This document shows positions 7,468 through 13,976 of a DNA stretch of 14,911 nucleotides, piece after piece. The stretch is taken from positions 1 through 14,911 of the forward strand of contig JACQUH010000021.1 of assembly GCA_016210375.1 (NCBI GenBank), in the 5' to 3' direction. The translations under genes were made by a program, and so were the position numbers. The DNA is from Chloroflexota bacterium (GTDB taxonomy: Bacteria > Chloroflexota > Dehalococcoidia > Lucifugimonadales > JACPCL1). Under the pieces are notes generated by a model. The model ran no database searches, was not told where the DNA came from, and saw only the letters and a program-made list of their open reading frames with translations. Every line of letters begins with the position of its first letter. Within the stretch, counting starts at the first letter, position 1.

Positions 7468-9281
7468 TGGCACCCACCGAGCGGGGCCAGCGGTTGCGCC
7501 TGACCCTGGGGGCCATGGGCCGCCTGGGAGAGGCGATGGCCCAGGCCGAGGGCAAGCCCATCTTCGTCTTTGGCGGCATCCTTGGGGAGGAGGTGGTGGC
7601 GGAGGTGGTCCGGGAGAGACGTCACTACGTGGCGGCCGAGGTGGTGGAGGTCATCACCCCCTCAGCCCACCGGGTGAAGCCGCCCTGCCCCTATTTTGGG
7701 GCCTGCACTGGCTGCCAGTGGCAGCATGTAGCCTACGACCGCCAGCTTGAGATGAAACGGGAAGCCGTGCAGGACGCTCTGGAGCGAGTGGGAGGGTTGG
7801 AGGGCGTGTCGGTGCCGCCTACGCTGGCGTCGCCAATGGAGTTTGGCTATCGCAACCATGCCCGGTTCACTGTGGGGAGGCGGGAGGGTGTGCTGGGGTT
7901 CGTCCACCGGGAGAAGGGGCGCTTTGTGGAGGTTGGGGAGTGCCTGATCATGGACCCCTGGATCAACGGGGCGATGGCGCAGCTACGAGGAAAGTGCTCG
8001 GAGACCTCCCAGCTAGCCATCCGGTACGGCGTTCAGAGCGGGAGCTGGCTTATTCAGCCGGCCCTGAAGCACGCTGAGTCGCCCCTGGTCACGGGCCAGA
8101 GACACTACCAGGAGGTGGTGAAGGGCGTGCCCTTCCGCGTAGGCTCTCCCTCCTTCTTCCAGGTGAACACGCTCCAGGCTGAGCGCATAGCCGACCTGCT
8201 GCGAGACTTCCTGGGCCTCACCGGCAAAGAGGTGGTGGTGGACGCCTATGCGGGCGTCGGCACCTTCGCCGCCTTGCTCGCCACCTACGCGGCCAGCGTC
8301 GTGGCTATTGAGGAGTCAACGTCTGCAATTGAGGACGCCCGGGTGAACCTGGCCCCCTTTCCCAACGTGGTCATCGTCCACGGAAAGACTGAGGAGGCGT
8401 TGGGCCAGCAAGAAGAGGTTGTGGATGCCGTGGTGCTGGACCCACCCAGGGTGGGATGCCAGGGGGATGCTCTGAAGGCCCTGGCCCGCCTGGCCCCGGC
8501 CAGGGTGGCCTATGTCTCCTGCGACCCCCAGAGCCTGGCGCGAGACCTGAAGGTCCTGGCCGCCGGGCCCTTCCAGGTGCAGCAGGTGCAGCCCCTGGAC
8601 ATGTTTCCGCAGACGTATCACGTGGAGGCCATAGCCCTCCTCACCCTGAAGGCCGGGCACCCCATCACCCTGGCTTCGGCGTCGCCCCGCCGCAAGGCCA
8701 TTCTGGAGCAGACGGGCATCCCCTTCAGCGTCGTCCCATCGGGAGCCGAGGAGCCATTGCCCGGCGGGAAACCGGAGGAGTACGTCGCTCGCCTGGCCCT
8801 GGAGAAGGCCAGGCTGGTGGCAGGTCGGGTCAAGCGAGGGCTGGTGCTGGCGGCAGACACGGCGGTGGTGGACGGCGATCGTGTTCTGGGGAAGCCAAAC
8901 ACCGAGGCCGAGGCCATGGCAATGCTGCTGGGCCTCCGGGGCCGGCGCCACCAGGTGATGACGGGCGTAGCGGTGGTGGATGCCTCCTCGGGTAGGGAGG
9001 CGGTGGGTGTGGAGACAAGCGTCGTGGCCATGCGTGGCTATACTGACGAGGAGGCCCTGGCCTTCCTGGCGTCCGGCGAGGCCATGGACAAGGCCGGGGC
9101 CTACGCCGTGCAGGACACGACCTTCAGGCCAGCCGAATTGGTGGAGGGGTGCTATCTGAACGTAGTGGGCCTTCCCCTTTGCCTGGCGGTGAAGCTGCTG
9201 CAACGGTTGGGGGCAGACCTGGGCGTGGTGGATCTGCCCCCGGAGTGTGTCGCCCGCGGCAGGGAAGGAGAGGCGCTTTGA
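7467..9281 (+). CDS. Fused 23S rRNA m5U methyltransferase (RlmD/RumA type) and Maf nucleotide pyrophosphatase
   Basis: The 604-residue product has two enzymes in one frame. N-terminal: a TRAM RNA-binding domain (about 1-62); 4Fe-4S ligands Cys74, Cys80, Cys83 (CPYFGACTGC) and Cys159; SAM-binding VVDAYAGVGTF (257-267); DPPR (325-328); catalytic Cys352 in YVSCDP; and the family end DMFPQTYHVE near 385. Such enzymes methylate C5 of specific uridines in 23S rRNA. C-terminal, from about residue 399: Maf, with SASPRR (404-409), ADT (463-465), GKP (475-477) and NVVGLPL near the end. Maf proteins hydrolyse non-canonical or pyrimidine NTPs. The linker between domains is about five residues, with no stop or plausible internal start. 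GTG start chosen because it overlaps the permease stop and fits the TRAM domain. Its TGA overlaps the next TTG start. Confidence 0.9.
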   Translation: MAPTERGQRLRLTLGAMGRLGEAMAQAEGKPIFVFGGILGEEVVAEVVRERRHYVAAEVVEVITPSAHRVKPPCPYFGACTGCQWQHVAYDRQLEMKREAVQDALERVGGLEGVSVPPTLASPMEFGYRNHARFTVGRREGVLGFVHREKGRFVEVGECLIMDPWINGAMAQLRGKCSETSQLAIRYGVQSGSWLIQPALKHAESPLVTGQRHYQEVVKGVPFRVGSPSFFQVNTLQAERIADLLRDFLGLTGKEVVVDAYAGVGTFAALLATYAASVVAIEESTSAIEDARVNLAPFPNVVIVHGKTEEALGQQEEVVDAVVLDPPRVGCQGDALKALARLAPARVAYVSCDPQSLARDLKVLAAGPFQVQQVQPLDMFPQTYHVEAIALLTLKAGHPITLASASPRRKAILEQTGIPFSVVPSGAEEPLPGGKPEEYVARLALEKARLVAGRVKRGLVLAADTAVVDGDRVLGKPNTEAEAMAMLLGLRGRRHQVMTGVAVVDASSGREAVGVETSVVAMRGYTDEEALAFLASGEAMDKAGAYAVQDTTFRPAELVEGCYLNVVGLPLCLAVKLLQRLGADLGVVDLPPECVARGREGEAL

Positions 9282-9535
9282 ACTTCTTCGGCATTGGTCC
9301 CATGGAGCTCCTGATTGTCCTGGTGGTGGCCCTGCTGGTCCTGGGTCCGGCCAAGATGGCGGACACGGCCAAGAGCCTGGGAAAGGCCGTGCGTGACCTT
9401 CAGCGGGCAGCCTCGGAGGTGCCTCGGGCCTTATCCCTGGACGATGAGCCGAAGACGGCCCCGGCTCCGGAGCGGCGGCAGGTATCCAGCAAGCCTGCCG
9501 AAGACCAGGGCGACAAGCCCGTGCCCAGGGCTTAG
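9278..9535 (+). CDS. tatB: Tat translocase subunit, TatB-like (TatA/B family)
   Basis: The 85-residue product is a small membrane protein of the twin-arginine translocase. Seen: FGIG at the N-terminus, Glu10 (PMELL), one transmembrane helix (about 9-23), a Gly-Pro hinge in LVLGPAKM, an amphipathic helix (about 26-48) with LGKAVRDLQRA, and a charged Pro-rich tail. The Gly-Pro hinge and pairing with tatC favour TatB over TatA, but the families are hard to separate by eye. TTG at 9278 is the start because GGGAAGGAG lies seven bases upstream and TTGA overlaps the stop of the fusion gene. tatC follows after five bases. Confidence 0.85.
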   Translation: MNFFGIGPMELLIVLVVALLVLGPAKMADTAKSLGKAVRDLQRAASEVPRALSLDDEPKTAPAPERRQVSSKPAEDQGDKPVPRA

Positions 9536-9540
9536 CCGCC

Positions 9541-10290
9541 ATGCCCGAACCCCAGGGAGATCTGACCATTCTGGAGCACCTGGAGGAGTTCCGCCGGCGG
9601 TTGATGGCGGCGGCCCTGGGGACTGCGGCCACGACCGTGCTTGGCTTTCTTCTGCACCGCAAGATACTGATCTTCCTGACGGGTCCTGCCAAGCAGGCCA
9701 CGGGCGGTGAGAGTCCCCTGATCTTCACCAGCGTCACAGAGATGCTGGGCCTCTCCATGAAGGTGGCCTTCCTCAGCGGGCTGGTGCTGGCAATCCCCAT
9801 CTGGGTGTACGAGATCGTGATGTTTGTGGCCCCTGGGCTCACCCCCAGGGAGCGGCGCTATCTGCTCTTGTTCCTGCCAGGAGTGATGGCCGCCTTCGTA
9901 ACGGGGGTGCTCTTTGGCTACTTCGTGCTAATCCCGCCAGCCATCGGGTTCCTGCTGAACTTCAACACCGATATTGCCGTGCCCTTCATCAGCATAGGCA
10001 ACTACGTGAACCTGATGATCACGCTGCTGTTCTGGATGGGGCTGGTATTTGAGACGCCTGTGCTCATGTTCCTTCTGGCCAAGCTGCGAATTGTGAGCCA
10101 TAGGACCTTTGCGCGGTGGCGTCGCATGGCCTTTGTGGGGGCGTTTCTATTGGGGGCGGCGATTACGCCAACCTTTGACCCGGTGAACCAAACGCTGGTG
10201 TCCCTGCCCATCATCGTCCTGTACGAGGCCGGCATCTGGCTGGCGTGGCTGGCGCGTAGAGGGGAGAAGAAGGCGCAGCCTTCGGGATAA
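9541..10290 (+). CDS. tatC: Sec-independent protein translocase TatC
   Basis: The 249-residue product is the six-helix receptor that binds twin-arginine signal peptides of folded proteins. Seen: the N-terminal signature LEHLEEFRRRL (about 11-21) with the conserved acidic residues, the periplasmic-loop region with FTSVTEML, the cytoplasmic PGLTPRERRY segment (about 98-107), and further hydrophobic helices, ending in a short basic tail. Length fits the family. It follows the TatB-like gene by five bases and is the last gene of the ABC-methyltransferase/Maf-Tat operon. No strong ribosome site precedes the ATG, so coupling to upstream translation is likely. Confidence 0.95.
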   Translation: MPEPQGDLTILEHLEEFRRRLMAAALGTAATTVLGFLLHRKILIFLTGPAKQATGGESPLIFTSVTEMLGLSMKVAFLSGLVLAIPIWVYEIVMFVAPGLTPRERRYLLLFLPGVMAAFVTGVLFGYFVLIPPAIGFLLNFNTDIAVPFISIGNYVNLMITLLFWMGLVFETPVLMFLLAKLRIVSHRTFARWRRMAFVGAFLLGAAITPTFDPVNQTLVSLPIIVLYEAGIWLAWLARRGEKKAQPSG

Positions 10291-10396
10291 GCGGAGCGGA
10301 GGCCAACGAACCGAATACCAGGGTTCCGTTTGCTTTCCGGTGGTCGTACCATCCCTGGCACTAAAGGTCATTGACTAATTAGGACTACATCCCCCA

Positions 10397-10442
10397 TGTC
10401 ATGCTGAGGGAGTCCTTCAGCCGAAGGACGACCGAAGCATCT
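10397..10442. repeat. TGTCATGCTGAGG-type dispersed repeat
   Basis: The sequence opens TGTCATGCTGAGGGAG and closes CGACCGAAGCATCT, a repeat type I recognise as widespread in intergenic DNA of several bacterial phyla. Its core is the hairpin GTCCTTC/GAAGGAC (10412-10429, loop AGCC), which is also the core of the copies at 34-51 and 1951-1968. Confidence 0.6.
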
Positions 10443-10517
10443 AAGGCGTTCCGCCAATTATCTGCGAACTTCCCCTTGGGAACCAGACGCTCTACCGATG
10501 GTGGGCCTTAATTATTC

Positions 10518-10552
10518 GTCCCGATAGATCGGGATCCCGATAGCATCGGGAC
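10518..10552. repeat. Two adjacent TCCCGAT hairpins
   Basis: TCCCGATAGATCGGGA (10519-10534) is followed directly by TCCCGATAGCATCGGGA (10535-10551), two perfect seven-bp stems side by side that can also pair as one long stem. A related TCCCGACATGTCGGGA forms the centre of the hybrid element at 570-657. Confidence 0.7.
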
Positions 10553-10603
10553 TTGCTCAGAATGGCATATTGTAAGTCACTAGGCCGACGGGCCGAAAAT
10601 CAG

Positions 10604-10635
10604 AACAGCCCTCCCTTTTTCGGAGGAAGGCTGTT
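10604..10635 (-). terminator. Probable terminator for tatA (possibly bidirectional)
   Basis: AACAGCCCTCC (10604-10614) pairs with GGAG and GGCTGTT (10622-10635) with a three-base bulge and a seven-base loop. On the minus strand the stem is followed by CTGATTTTC; on the plus strand by TTTGC. It lies 60 bases past the tatA stop. A second, smaller hairpin ACTATCT/AGATAGT (10665-10692) is nearer the gene. Confidence 0.45.
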
Positions 10636-10695
10636 TGCGAGATAGGCGCTTGGGACGCTTGGTAACTATCTTAAGCTAGGTTTTGAGATAGTCTC

Positions 10696-10911
10696 CTAGT
10701 GGCTAGGTTGGCTGGGCTTCTGCGTCTGGCTGGGGGTCTCCGGCGCCGCGTTTCCCTTTTCCTCTTTGTCCTCCTCCCCAGAGCTGGAGCGCTTGAAGTT
10801 GCGGATTCCTCTTCCAATAGCCCCACCGATCTCCGGCAGTCGTCCCGCGCCAAAGATGATGAGGATGATGACGAGGATGACAATCAGTTCCGTAGGGCCG
10901 ATGCGAGGCAT
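10696..10911 (-). CDS. tatA: Tat translocase subunit TatA
   Basis: The 71-residue product is a TatA-type pore-forming subunit. Seen: short N-terminus MPRIGPTEL, one transmembrane helix rich in Ile/Leu/Val (about 7-20), the Phe-Gly hinge in IIFGAGRLPE, an amphipathic helix GGAIGRGIRNFKRS (about 29-42) and an acidic/polar tail. The Phe-Gly hinge marks TatA more than TatB. ATG at 10911 chosen by family length and by purine-rich GGAGAAAGGGG upstream; longer in-frame starts would add a non-homologous extension. It is transcribed away from the tatB-tatC operon and divergent from hpt. Confidence 0.88.
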   Translation of the reverse strand: MPRIGPTELIVILVIILIIFGAGRLPEIGGAIGRGIRNFKRSSSGEEDKEEKGNAAPETPSQTQKPSQPSH

Positions 10912-10942
10912 GACATCCCCTTTCTCCTGTGCCGCTGAGACC

Positions 10943-10972
10943 ATGATACGCTTGCCCAGCCGCAACAAGCAA
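10943..10972 (-). promoter_or_regulatory. Candidate tatA promoter
   Basis: On the minus strand TTGCTT (10972-10967) and TATCAT (10948-10943) are 18 bases apart, about 30 bases before the tatA start codon. It overlaps the upstream flank of the divergent hpt promoter, so the two genes share a short control region. Confidence 0.45.
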
Positions 10973-10976
10973 GGCA

Positions 10977-11005
10977 TTGCCCGGAGCAAGCGCCCTTGCT
11001 ATAGT
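10977..11005 (+). promoter_or_regulatory. hpt promoter
   Basis: TTGCCC (10977-10982) and TATAGT (11000-11005) are separated by 17 bases. The first in-frame ATG of hpt begins six bases after the -10, where transcription itself should begin. Confidence 0.55.
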
Positions 11006-11011
11006 CGTACC

Positions 11012-11611
11012 ATGACCCCAACGACGCCCTCCGGCGCGGCTGACACAGGGATGACCGTCCTGCTCTCCCGGCAACAGATCGCCGAAGCCGTGGCGCGCCT
11101 GGCGCCGGAAATCCGCCAGGACTACACGCCGGCGCTGGGGCCGGGCAGTGGGGGCCCTCGCGTCAAGGCCGGCGCTGGTGAGGAGCTGCTGGTGCTGGGC
11201 GTGCTGCGGGGGGCCTTCGTGTTCATGGCGGACCTGGTGCGGGCGCTGAACATGCCCCTCACCGTGGACTTTGTGCGGGTCTCCACCTACGGGGGCGGCA
11301 CGGTCACCAACCGCAAGCCCAGGATCGTGCAGGGACCGCGGACCTCCGTGCTGGGAAGGCGCGTGCTGGTGGTGGAGGACATCGTGGACACGGGAATCAC
11401 GTCGGCCTTCCTGGTAGACTATCTGAAGCGGAAGGGTGCGGCCTCTGTGAAGCTGTGCGCCCTGCTCAGCAAGCCTTCCCGCCGGGAGGCTGATGTGGAG
11501 GTAAACTACCTGGGCTTCACCATCGCCGACCTCTTCGTGGTGGGGTACGGCCTGGACTACGCCCAGCAGTATCGGTACCTTCCAGACATTTGTGTTCTGG
11601 AAACCAAATAG
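11012..11611 (+). CDS. hpt: Hypoxanthine (guanine) phosphoribosyltransferase
   Basis: The 199-residue product salvages hypoxanthine (and usually guanine) with PRPP to give IMP/GMP. Seen: GVLRGAFVFMADL (63-75), the STYGGG flexible loop (91-96), the PRPP-binding motif VLVVEDIVDTGIT (118-130) and the C-terminal base-binding segment DLFVVGYGLDYAQQYR (173-188). A Gly/Pro-rich insert of about a dozen residues (40-56) lies before the first motif. ATG at 11012 adds 13 polar residues to an alternative ATG at 11051; the family length slightly favours 11051, promoter position favours a leaderless 11012 start, and neither has a good ribosome site. It is followed on the same strand by adenine deaminase, whose product hypoxanthine is its substrate. 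Confidence 0.92.
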   Translation: MTPTTPSGAADTGMTVLLSRQQIAEAVARLAPEIRQDYTPALGPGSGGPRVKAGAGEELLVLGVLRGAFVFMADLVRALNMPLTVDFVRVSTYGGGTVTNRKPRIVQGPRTSVLGRRVLVVEDIVDTGITSAFLVDYLKRKGAASVKLCALLSKPSRREADVEVNYLGFTIADLFVVGYGLDYAQQYRYLPDICVLETK

Positions 11612-11652
11612 CGTAGCTATGCCACAGCTTGTCCTAATGGGGAGTCGGGGGT

Positions 11653-11669
11653 CTGGGGGATATCCCCAG
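11653..11669. repeat. CTGGGG/CCCCAG hairpin downstream of hpt
   Basis: A six-bp stem with loop GATAT, about 40 bases past the hpt stop and followed by the T-rich but interrupted ATTCTCTT. It could weakly terminate hpt; a GTCATTGAC palindrome follows at 11698-11706. Confidence 0.35.
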
Positions 11670-11711
11670 ATTCTCTTAACTTCCCTTCTCTCTGGAGGTC
11701 ATTGACACCTA

Positions 11712-11858
11712 GACCTAACCCCCTTATCCCCCTTCCCCTAGGGGGAAGGGGGAAACGCTAAACGTGAATATCTGGGCACGGCAGAGCCGTGCCCAGATAT
11801 TCACAACATTACCATCCCCCTCTCCGTTGCGGAGAGGGGGATAAGAGGGGGAGAGGTC
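11712..11858 (+). repeat. Triple-hairpin REPIN-like element, copy C
   Basis: Left terminus GACCTAACCCCCT, right terminus GGGGGAGAGGTC. Stems: CCCCCTTCCCC with its complement (11728-11752), a 19-bp centre (11764-11782 with 11786-11804, loop AGA) and a 13-bp arm (11814-11826 with 11830-11842). The centre is GTGAATATCTGGGCACGGC and its exact complement, differing from copies A and B in the outer part but keeping all pairs. It fills most of the hpt-ade gap. Confidence 0.85.
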
Positions 11859-11898
11859 AAGCGCGACCCTTCCTCCAAAAAGGGGAGAGATGGCCAAT

Positions 11899-11920
11899 GT
11901 CATTCCATTTAGTTAATGAC
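11899..11920. promoter_or_regulatory. Inverted repeat GTCATT-N10-AATGAC upstream of ade
   Basis: Perfect six-base arms 35 bases before the chosen ade start. The half-site GTCATT also occurs as the compact palindrome GTCATTGAC at 10367 and 11698. Its position suits an operator, but no regulator is identified and no clear promoter hexamers surround it. Confidence 0.3.
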
Positions 11921-11954
11921 CATGAGGGAGAGAAGGATCAAGAGGGCAAGGGTG

Positions 11955-13670
11955 ATGGCACTATCTGATATGCAGCAGCTCATCGCGGTGGCCCGGGGCG
12001 ATGCCCCTGCGGACCTGGTGCTGGCCAACGCCCGCATCGTGAACACCTTTACCGGCGAGATAGAGGAAGGCAGCGTGGCGGTGTACGGCGGGCGCATCGC
12101 TGGCGTGGGCGACTACAAGGAGGGGAGACAGGTGGTTGACCTGGGGGGCCGCTACCTCGCCCCCGGGCTGATTGACGGCCACTACCACCTGGAAAGCTCC
12201 ATGCTCCACGTAGACCAGTACGCCCGCGCCGTGGTGCCCCACGGGACGCTGGCGGCGGTCACGGACCTGCACGAGGTCACCAACGTCTGCGGGCTGCCGG
12301 GGATGCGCTACATCCTGGAGTGCGGCCGCCGTGTGCCCATGGATATGTTCTTCGTGGCGCCGTCGTGCGTGCCAGCCACCAGCCTGGAGACCTCCGGCGC
12401 CAGGCTTGGCCCAGCCGACATCCGCAAGACGCTGCGCTGGAAGGGCGTCCTGGGCCTGGGCGAGATGATGAACTTCCCTGGCGTCATCAATGGCGACGCC
12501 GATACCCTGGCCAAGATAGCGGCTGCGGGCGAGCGGGTGAAGGACGGCCATGCGCCCAGGGTGATGGGCAGGGCGCTGAATGCATACATGGCGCCCCTCA
12601 TCGGGTCGGACCACGAGACCACGGAGCGCCACGAGGGGTTGGAGAAGCTGCGCCGGGGCATGCGTCTCATGATCCGCGAAGGCTCCGCAGAGAAGAACCT
12701 GGAGGACCTCCTGCCCCTGGTGACCAACGGCAACTACCACCGGTGCATGCTGGTGGTGGACGACCGCAACGCCAGGGACATCTACCACGACGGCGACGTG
12801 GACGCCGTGGTGCGCAAGGCCATCCGCCTGGGCCTGGACCCCGTGCGGGCGGTGCAGATGGCGTCGCTCAACGTGGCGGAGTACTTCCGGCTGCCGGGTC
12901 TGGGTGGGATAGGCCCGGGCTACTTCGCCGACCTGCTGGTGCTGGACGACCTGAAGGCCTTCCACATCCAGCAGGTGTACTTCCGCGGGAGGCTGGCCGC
13001 AGAGGACGGCAGGCCACTGTTCCAGCCGCGTCTCCGCCCCAACCCGGAGATGACGCGCACCATGCACATCAGGCCCTTTGACCTCCCGGCCCTGGCCCTG
13101 CGGTCTGATGGGGGGGATAGCTTCCCCGTGATTGAGATCGTCCCTGGACAGATCGTAACGCGCTGGGTGCAGGAGAGGCCCGCGAGGAGCAACGGCGCCG
13201 TAGTGGCCGACCCCGAAAGAGACCTGCTGAAGATTGTGGTGGTGGAGCGTCACAAGGCCACGGGCAACATTGGCCTGGGCCTGGTGAAGGGCTTCGGCCT
13301 GAAGCGAGGGGCCATCGGGACCTCCATCGCCCACGACTCTCACAACGTGGTGGTAGTGGGCGCATCGGACCAGGACATCTACGCGGTGGTGAAAGAAATA
13401 GAGCGGAACCAGGGCGGGCTGGCGGCGGCGTCAGGCGGGGTGGTGGTGGCGTCATTGTCGTTGCCCATCGCTGGCCTGCTCTCCCAGGAGCCCCTGGAGG
13501 CGGTGGTGGCCCAGATAGAGCGGCTGGAGAAGGCGGCCAGGGACATGGGGTGCACGGCCCCGTCGCCCTTCTCCATCCTGTCCTTCCTGGCCCTGCCGGT
13601 GATCCCGGAGCTGAAGCTGACAGATATGGGCCTGGTGGACGTGATGAAGATGCAGCTTGTGAAGGTGTGA
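11955..13670 (+). CDS. ade: Adenine deaminase
   Basis: The 571-residue product belongs to the amidohydrolase-type adenine deaminases, which convert adenine to hypoxanthine and ammonia. Seen: metal ligands His76 and His78 in GLIDGHYHLESSM, HEV(T)NV at about 106, PSCVPAT (136-142), the GLGEMMNFPGV segment with Glu170, GHAP (198-201), SDHE (218-221) and catalytic-type Asp pair 269-270 in VVDDR. The C-terminal adenine-deaminase domain ends GLVDVMKMQLV. Two usual residues differ from what I remember of the family: DDR is followed by Asn rather than His, and the later GH is GD. ATG at 11955 chosen because GAGGG lies eight bases upstream; in-frame ATGs at 11916 and 11922 would add a basic stretch. 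It sits downstream of hpt, its metabolic partner. Confidence 0.9.
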   Translation: MALSDMQQLIAVARGDAPADLVLANARIVNTFTGEIEEGSVAVYGGRIAGVGDYKEGRQVVDLGGRYLAPGLIDGHYHLESSMLHVDQYARAVVPHGTLAAVTDLHEVTNVCGLPGMRYILECGRRVPMDMFFVAPSCVPATSLETSGARLGPADIRKTLRWKGVLGLGEMMNFPGVINGDADTLAKIAAAGERVKDGHAPRVMGRALNAYMAPLIGSDHETTERHEGLEKLRRGMRLMIREGSAEKNLEDLLPLVTNGNYHRCMLVVDDRNARDIYHDGDVDAVVRKAIRLGLDPVRAVQMASLNVAEYFRLPGLGGIGPGYFADLLVLDDLKAFHIQQVYFRGRLAAEDGRPLFQPRLRPNPEMTRTMHIRPFDLPALALRSDGGDSFPVIEIVPGQIVTRWVQERPARSNGAVVADPERDLLKIVVVERHKATGNIGLGLVKGFGLKRGAIGTSIAHDSHNVVVVGASDQDIYAVVKEIERNQGGLAAASGGVVVASLSLPIAGLLSQEPLEAVVAQIERLEKAARDMGCTAPSPFSILSFLALPVIPELKLTDMGLVDVMKMQLVKV

Positions 13671-13684
13671 GGCACATTGCAAAC

Positions 13685-13713
13685 GTAGGGGCGACTCGCC
13701 GAGTCGCCCCTAC
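13685..13713. repeat. GTAGGGGCGA palindrome between convergent genes
   Basis: GTAGGGGCGACTC pairs perfectly with GAGTCGCCCCTAC around a GCC loop. It lies 15 bases past the ade stop and contains the stop codon of the convergent small membrane protein gene, so it may serve as a two-way transcript end. Same family as 5001-5027. Confidence 0.75.
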
Positions 13714-13937
13714 AGATTCGCAGAACGCCGGACAAGAAGGCGCTTTATCTGGCCCCAGCGGGAGAGGACGGCCCCGGGGATGACGCCGGAGAGGTGGAAG
13801 GGCAGGAAGTAGGCGACATTGGGGTCGCTGCCGGCGATCTCCAGGGCGAAGAAGGGCAACCAGACGGCAACGCCAGCGAGAATCAGCACCCGGCCTATCC
13901 GTCGGGTCGTGGGATTGGCAGTGGTGTTTCGCTTCAT
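13710..13937 (-). CDS. Small two-helix membrane protein, unknown function
   Basis: The 75-residue product has a basic N-terminus (about 1-17), two hydrophobic segments (about 14-35 and 41-58) with the turn AGSDPN between them, and a basic C-terminus, suggesting a hairpin in the membrane with both ends in the cytoplasm. I do not recognise a named family. ATG at 13937 has no ribosome site, but TATTGT ends six bases upstream on the same strand, so a leaderless message is possible. It is convergent with ade and divergent from the MazG-like gene. Its TAG stop is contributed by the 13685-13713 palindrome. Confidence 0.65.
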   Translation of the reverse strand: MKRNTTANPTTRRIGRVLILAGVAVWLPFFALEIAGSDPNVAYFLPFHLSGVIPGAVLSRWGQIKRLLVRRSANL

Positions 13938-13976
13938 GGGGTTACAATAGCATGGACGAGGGCGAAGGAGAAGAGC

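Larger units (their letters stand above)
10291..10600. other. Gene-free region after tatC with mixed repeats
   Basis: No coding sequence is supported. It contains a GTCATTGAC palindrome (10367-10375), the repeat at 10397-10442 and the tandem hairpins at 10518-10552. A 21-base stretch (10476-10496) resembles, on the minus strand, the D-arm to anticodon-loop part of a tRNA, but no cloverleaf forms. Confidence 0.5.

Noticed and set aside
8640..8670. Independent start for a separate Maf gene
   Set aside because: No ATG, GTG or TTG with a ribosome site lies between the methyltransferase end and the Maf SASPRR motif, and no stop interrupts the frame.
8316..9842. 508-codon minus-strand open frame opposite the fusion, tatB and tatC genes
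   Set aside because: It spans three real genes on the other strand and is low-complexity in composition, as expected for antisense frames at high GC.
10476..10496. tRNA-like stretch on the minus strand (GGTAGAGCG ... TTCCCAA, like a glycine tRNA with CCC anticodon)
   Set aside because: The anticodon stem does not close, and no acceptor or T arm can be formed from flanking bases. It could be a relic of a tRNA-derived attachment site, but no integrase or second copy is in the window.
11961..13343. 460-codon minus-strand open frame opposite ade
   Set aside because: His/Gln/Val-rich antisense shadow of adenine deaminase, with no domain signature.
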